Shown: positions 5,630-7,023 of the stretch, piece after piece | Layout: each line of letters opens with the position of its first letter | Position numbering within the stretch: the first letter of the stretch is position 1 | Assembly (NCBI GenBank): GCA_020427625.1 | Contig: JAGQOI010000447.1 | Span: forward strand, 1-7,023 | Source: Phycisphaerales bacterium | Lineage (GTDB): Bacteria; Planctomycetota; Phycisphaerae; Phycisphaerales; SM1A02 | DNA: 7,023 nucleotides | Direction of reading: 5' to 3' | The notes under the pieces: model-generated | What the model was told of the DNA's origin: nothing | The model's input: the letters and a program-made list of their open reading frames with translations, nothing else | The model's database searches: none | Program-made: the position numbers and the translations under genes

Positions 5630-6091
5630 TCACTGGCTCATGTTCACGACGCTCACGGATTCCATCCGCGGCGAATCGGTCTTGTTCGTGCCGATCTTCT
5701 CCACGACCTCCATGCCCTCGATCACCTTGCCGAACGCGGTGTACTCGCCGTCGAGGTGACGACAGTTCTCGCGGGTCAGGCAGATGAAGAACTGGCAGCC
5801 CGCGGAGTCCGGGTCCGATGAGCGGGCCATCGACAACACACCCTTCTCGTGCTTGCGGTCGTTGAACTCGGCCTTCAGCGTGTAGCCCGGGCCGCCCGTG
5901 CCGGTGCCGTTCGGGCAGCCGCCCTGGATCATGAAGCCGGGGATCACGCGATGGAACGTCAGGCCGTCATAGAAGCCCTCGCTCGCGAGCTTCCGGAAGT
6001 TCGCGGCATGCAACGGCGCGACGTCGTCCCAGAGCTCGACCGTGATGTCGCCGTGGTTCGTGGAGATCTTCACCTGCGGATACGTGGACAT
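5630..6091 (-). CDS. Cyclophilin-type peptidyl-prolyl cis-trans isomerase, cytosolic single domain
   Basis: This 153-residue protein, the usual length for a minimal bacterial cyclophilin, catalyses cis-trans isomerisation of Xaa-Pro bonds and so assists protein folding. Active-site motifs are clear: FHRVIPGFMIQGG (46-58) with Arg48, Phe53, Met54 and Gln56; GVLSMARSSDPDSAGCQFFI (84-103) with Gln100 and Phe102; and HLDGEYTAFGKV (112-123). The position matching human CypA Trp121 is His112, and CypA His126 is Tyr116. There is no signal peptide, so it should act in the cytoplasm. ATG 6091 has AAGGGA about 7 nt upstream and starts right at the first beta strand; the longer open frame upstream overlaps the neighbouring gene and is not protein-like. 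It lies 77 bp downstream of a second cyclophilin gene on the same strand, probably co-transcribed, and converges on the propeller gene across the palindrome. Confidence 0.96.
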   Translation of the reverse strand: MSTYPQVKISTNHGDITVELWDDVAPLHAANFRKLASEGFYDGLTFHRVIPGFMIQGGCPNGTGTGGPGYTLKAEFNDRKHEKGVLSMARSSDPDSAGCQFFICLTRENCRHLDGEYTAFGKVIEGMEVVEKIGTNKTDSPRMESVSVVNMSQ

Positions 6092-6168
6092 GCGGGTTCC
6101 CTTGCGGAAGTGGGGTGGAAACGGAACGCCCACGCCGGCGGGCGCGGGCGGGTGCGAGCGACGCGCGA

Positions 6169-7023
6169 TCAGCGGGGCACGCGGTCGCGACCCGGCTTGG
6201 CCGGCGTGATGTCGGGCTCGGGCAGATCGGCTTCGACGCGACGGTCCGGGCGCCCGATGCCCGGCGCGCGCGAGGGTGCCGCGACGAGACGGGCGGTGCG
6301 GATCGCCGGTGGCTGCACCGGGCGACCGCGGGCGGGATCGGCGATCTCGACCTGGGCGAGACGCTTGATGACGTCGCCGCCGAGGACCGCGTAGCCGAAC
6401 GCGCAGTACTGGCCGTCGAGACGCGCCGTGCCGGCCCGCGAAAGCGCGATGAAGTACTGGCTGCCCGCGGAGTCCGGATCGTCGGCCCGCGCCATCGACA
6501 GCACGCCGAAGTCGTGCGCGAGGCGGCTCGGTTCGAGCGGCAGCCAGTAGCCCGGGCCGCCGTCGCCCGTCGCGCTCGGGTCGCCGCCCTGGAGAACGAA
6601 CGGATTGCCGTTGCGATCGAGGGGCACGATGCGGTGGAGGACCGTGTCGCGATAGAAGCCGTGACGCGCAAGATCGAGGAAGTTCCACGCCGTGTTCGGC
6701 GCCTCGTCCGGACGCAGCGAGAAACGGATGTCGCCGAGCTCGGTCTCGAGGATGACGTCCTGCTCGACGTAGAGACGGACGCCGCTCGGCTGCGGCGGCG
6801 TGTCGGGATCGCCGGTCGGCGTCGGCGTCGTCGTCGACACGCCACGCTCATCCTCGGGCAGCAACGACTCGGGATCGTCGCCCCAGCCGGTGATGCGGGT
6901 GTACGTCGTCGTGCCGTCGGGTCGCGTGTCCGGACGCGTGTACATGACGGGACGTTCGATGAGCGGCTGCACGACGAGCGGCGAACCGGCGGGCGCGCCG
7001 TTCACGAGCAACTGCGCGTAGAA
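6169..7023 (-). CDS. Cyclophilin-type peptidyl-prolyl isomerase with extra N-terminal region, cut by the window edge
   Basis: The 284 visible residues run in frame off the right edge with no stop or convincing start, so the true N-terminus lies outside. The first part (AQLLVNGAPAGSPLVVQPLIERPVMYTRPD) is an unrecognised, probably beta-rich segment. A Thr/Pro-rich linker follows (about 64-80), then the cyclophilin domain (about 84-225): TVLHRIVP with the catalytic Arg, a small insertion (LDRNGN), FVLQGGDPS, LSMARADDPDSAGSQYFI and RLDGQYCAFGYAV. The key Arg and Gln residues are kept; the CypA Trp121 position is Arg. A Pro/Arg-rich tail of about 50 residues ends the protein. It shares near-identical stretches with the downstream cyclophilin, including the DPDSAG region at DNA level, so the two are tandem paralogs. 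An exported location is possible given the linker and extra region, but the signal peptide would be off the window. A TTG at 7011 is in frame but unlikely to be the start. Confidence 0.9.
   Translation of the reverse strand, partial: FYAQLLVNGAPAGSPLVVQPLIERPVMYTRPDTRPDGTTTYTRITGWGDDPESLLPEDERGVSTTTPTPTGDPDTPPQPSGVRLYVEQDVILETELGDIRFSLRPDEAPNTAWNFLDLARHGFYRDTVLHRIVPLDRNGNPFVLQGGDPSATGDGGPGYWLPLEPSRLAHDFGVLSMARADDPDSAGSQYFIALSRAGTARLDGQYCAFGYAVLGGDVIKRLAQVEIADPARGRPVQPPAIRTARLVAAPSRAPGIGRPDRRVEADLPEPDITPAKPGRDRVPR

Noticed and set aside
5244..5821. Several small open frames across the dockerin end and the palindrome, with SVSSVPPW-like or TTETRRARRE-like products.
   Set aside because: These peptides are the familiar false translations of CACGGAG-type repeats and change with each repeat copy.

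Overview
The window is about 70% GC by eye and reads as chromosomal DNA from a planctomycete, most likely of the Phycisphaerae. The main clue is an exported beta-propeller protein ending in a two-loop, Cys-framed dockerin-like module of the 'GC-type dockerin' kind, which is common in that class. A stand-alone SpoIIE-type phosphatase, poor Shine-Dalgarno signals and tandem secreted amidohydrolases fit the same picture. This placement is inferred from recognised families, not from a search.

Layout, left to right. A tRNA-Leu(UAA) gene lies on the minus strand at 48-133 with a plausible promoter at 152-157. Next is a minus-strand two-gene operon (280-2870) of exported imidazolonepropionase-like amidohydrolases. 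The upstream gene keeps all expected metal ligands. The downstream gene, joined to it by a GTGA overlap, has lost nearly all of them and looks like a pseudoenzyme. A divergent control region (2871-3030) holds two copies of the palindrome CCCATGGG and a -10-like box so close to the next ATG that the transcript may be leaderless. On the plus strand follow a PP2C/SpoIIE-type serine phosphatase (3031-4008) and the dockerin-tailed PQQ-like beta-propeller protein (4121-5470), which ends in a small hairpin plus T7 run. A convergent spacer holds a 139-bp interrupted palindrome (5481-5619) built from CACGGAG units. Finally, two cyclophilin-type peptidyl-prolyl isomerases lie in tandem on the minus strand (5630-6091, and 6169 to the right edge, where the gene is cut off).

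Functional reading. The amidohydrolase pair probably acts outside the cytoplasm on an unknown substrate. The phosphatase is a candidate output module for partner-switch or anti-sigma signalling, but no anti-sigma factor or kinase gene is visible here. The beta-propeller protein is exported. The first cyclophilin is a cytosolic single-domain enzyme, and the second carries an extra N-terminal region and a Thr/Pro linker. No CRISPR array, phage gene, transposase or toxin-antitoxin pair was seen. No spacer exceeds 300 bases. The most interesting items are the active/degenerate amidohydrolase pair and the CACGGAG palindrome.
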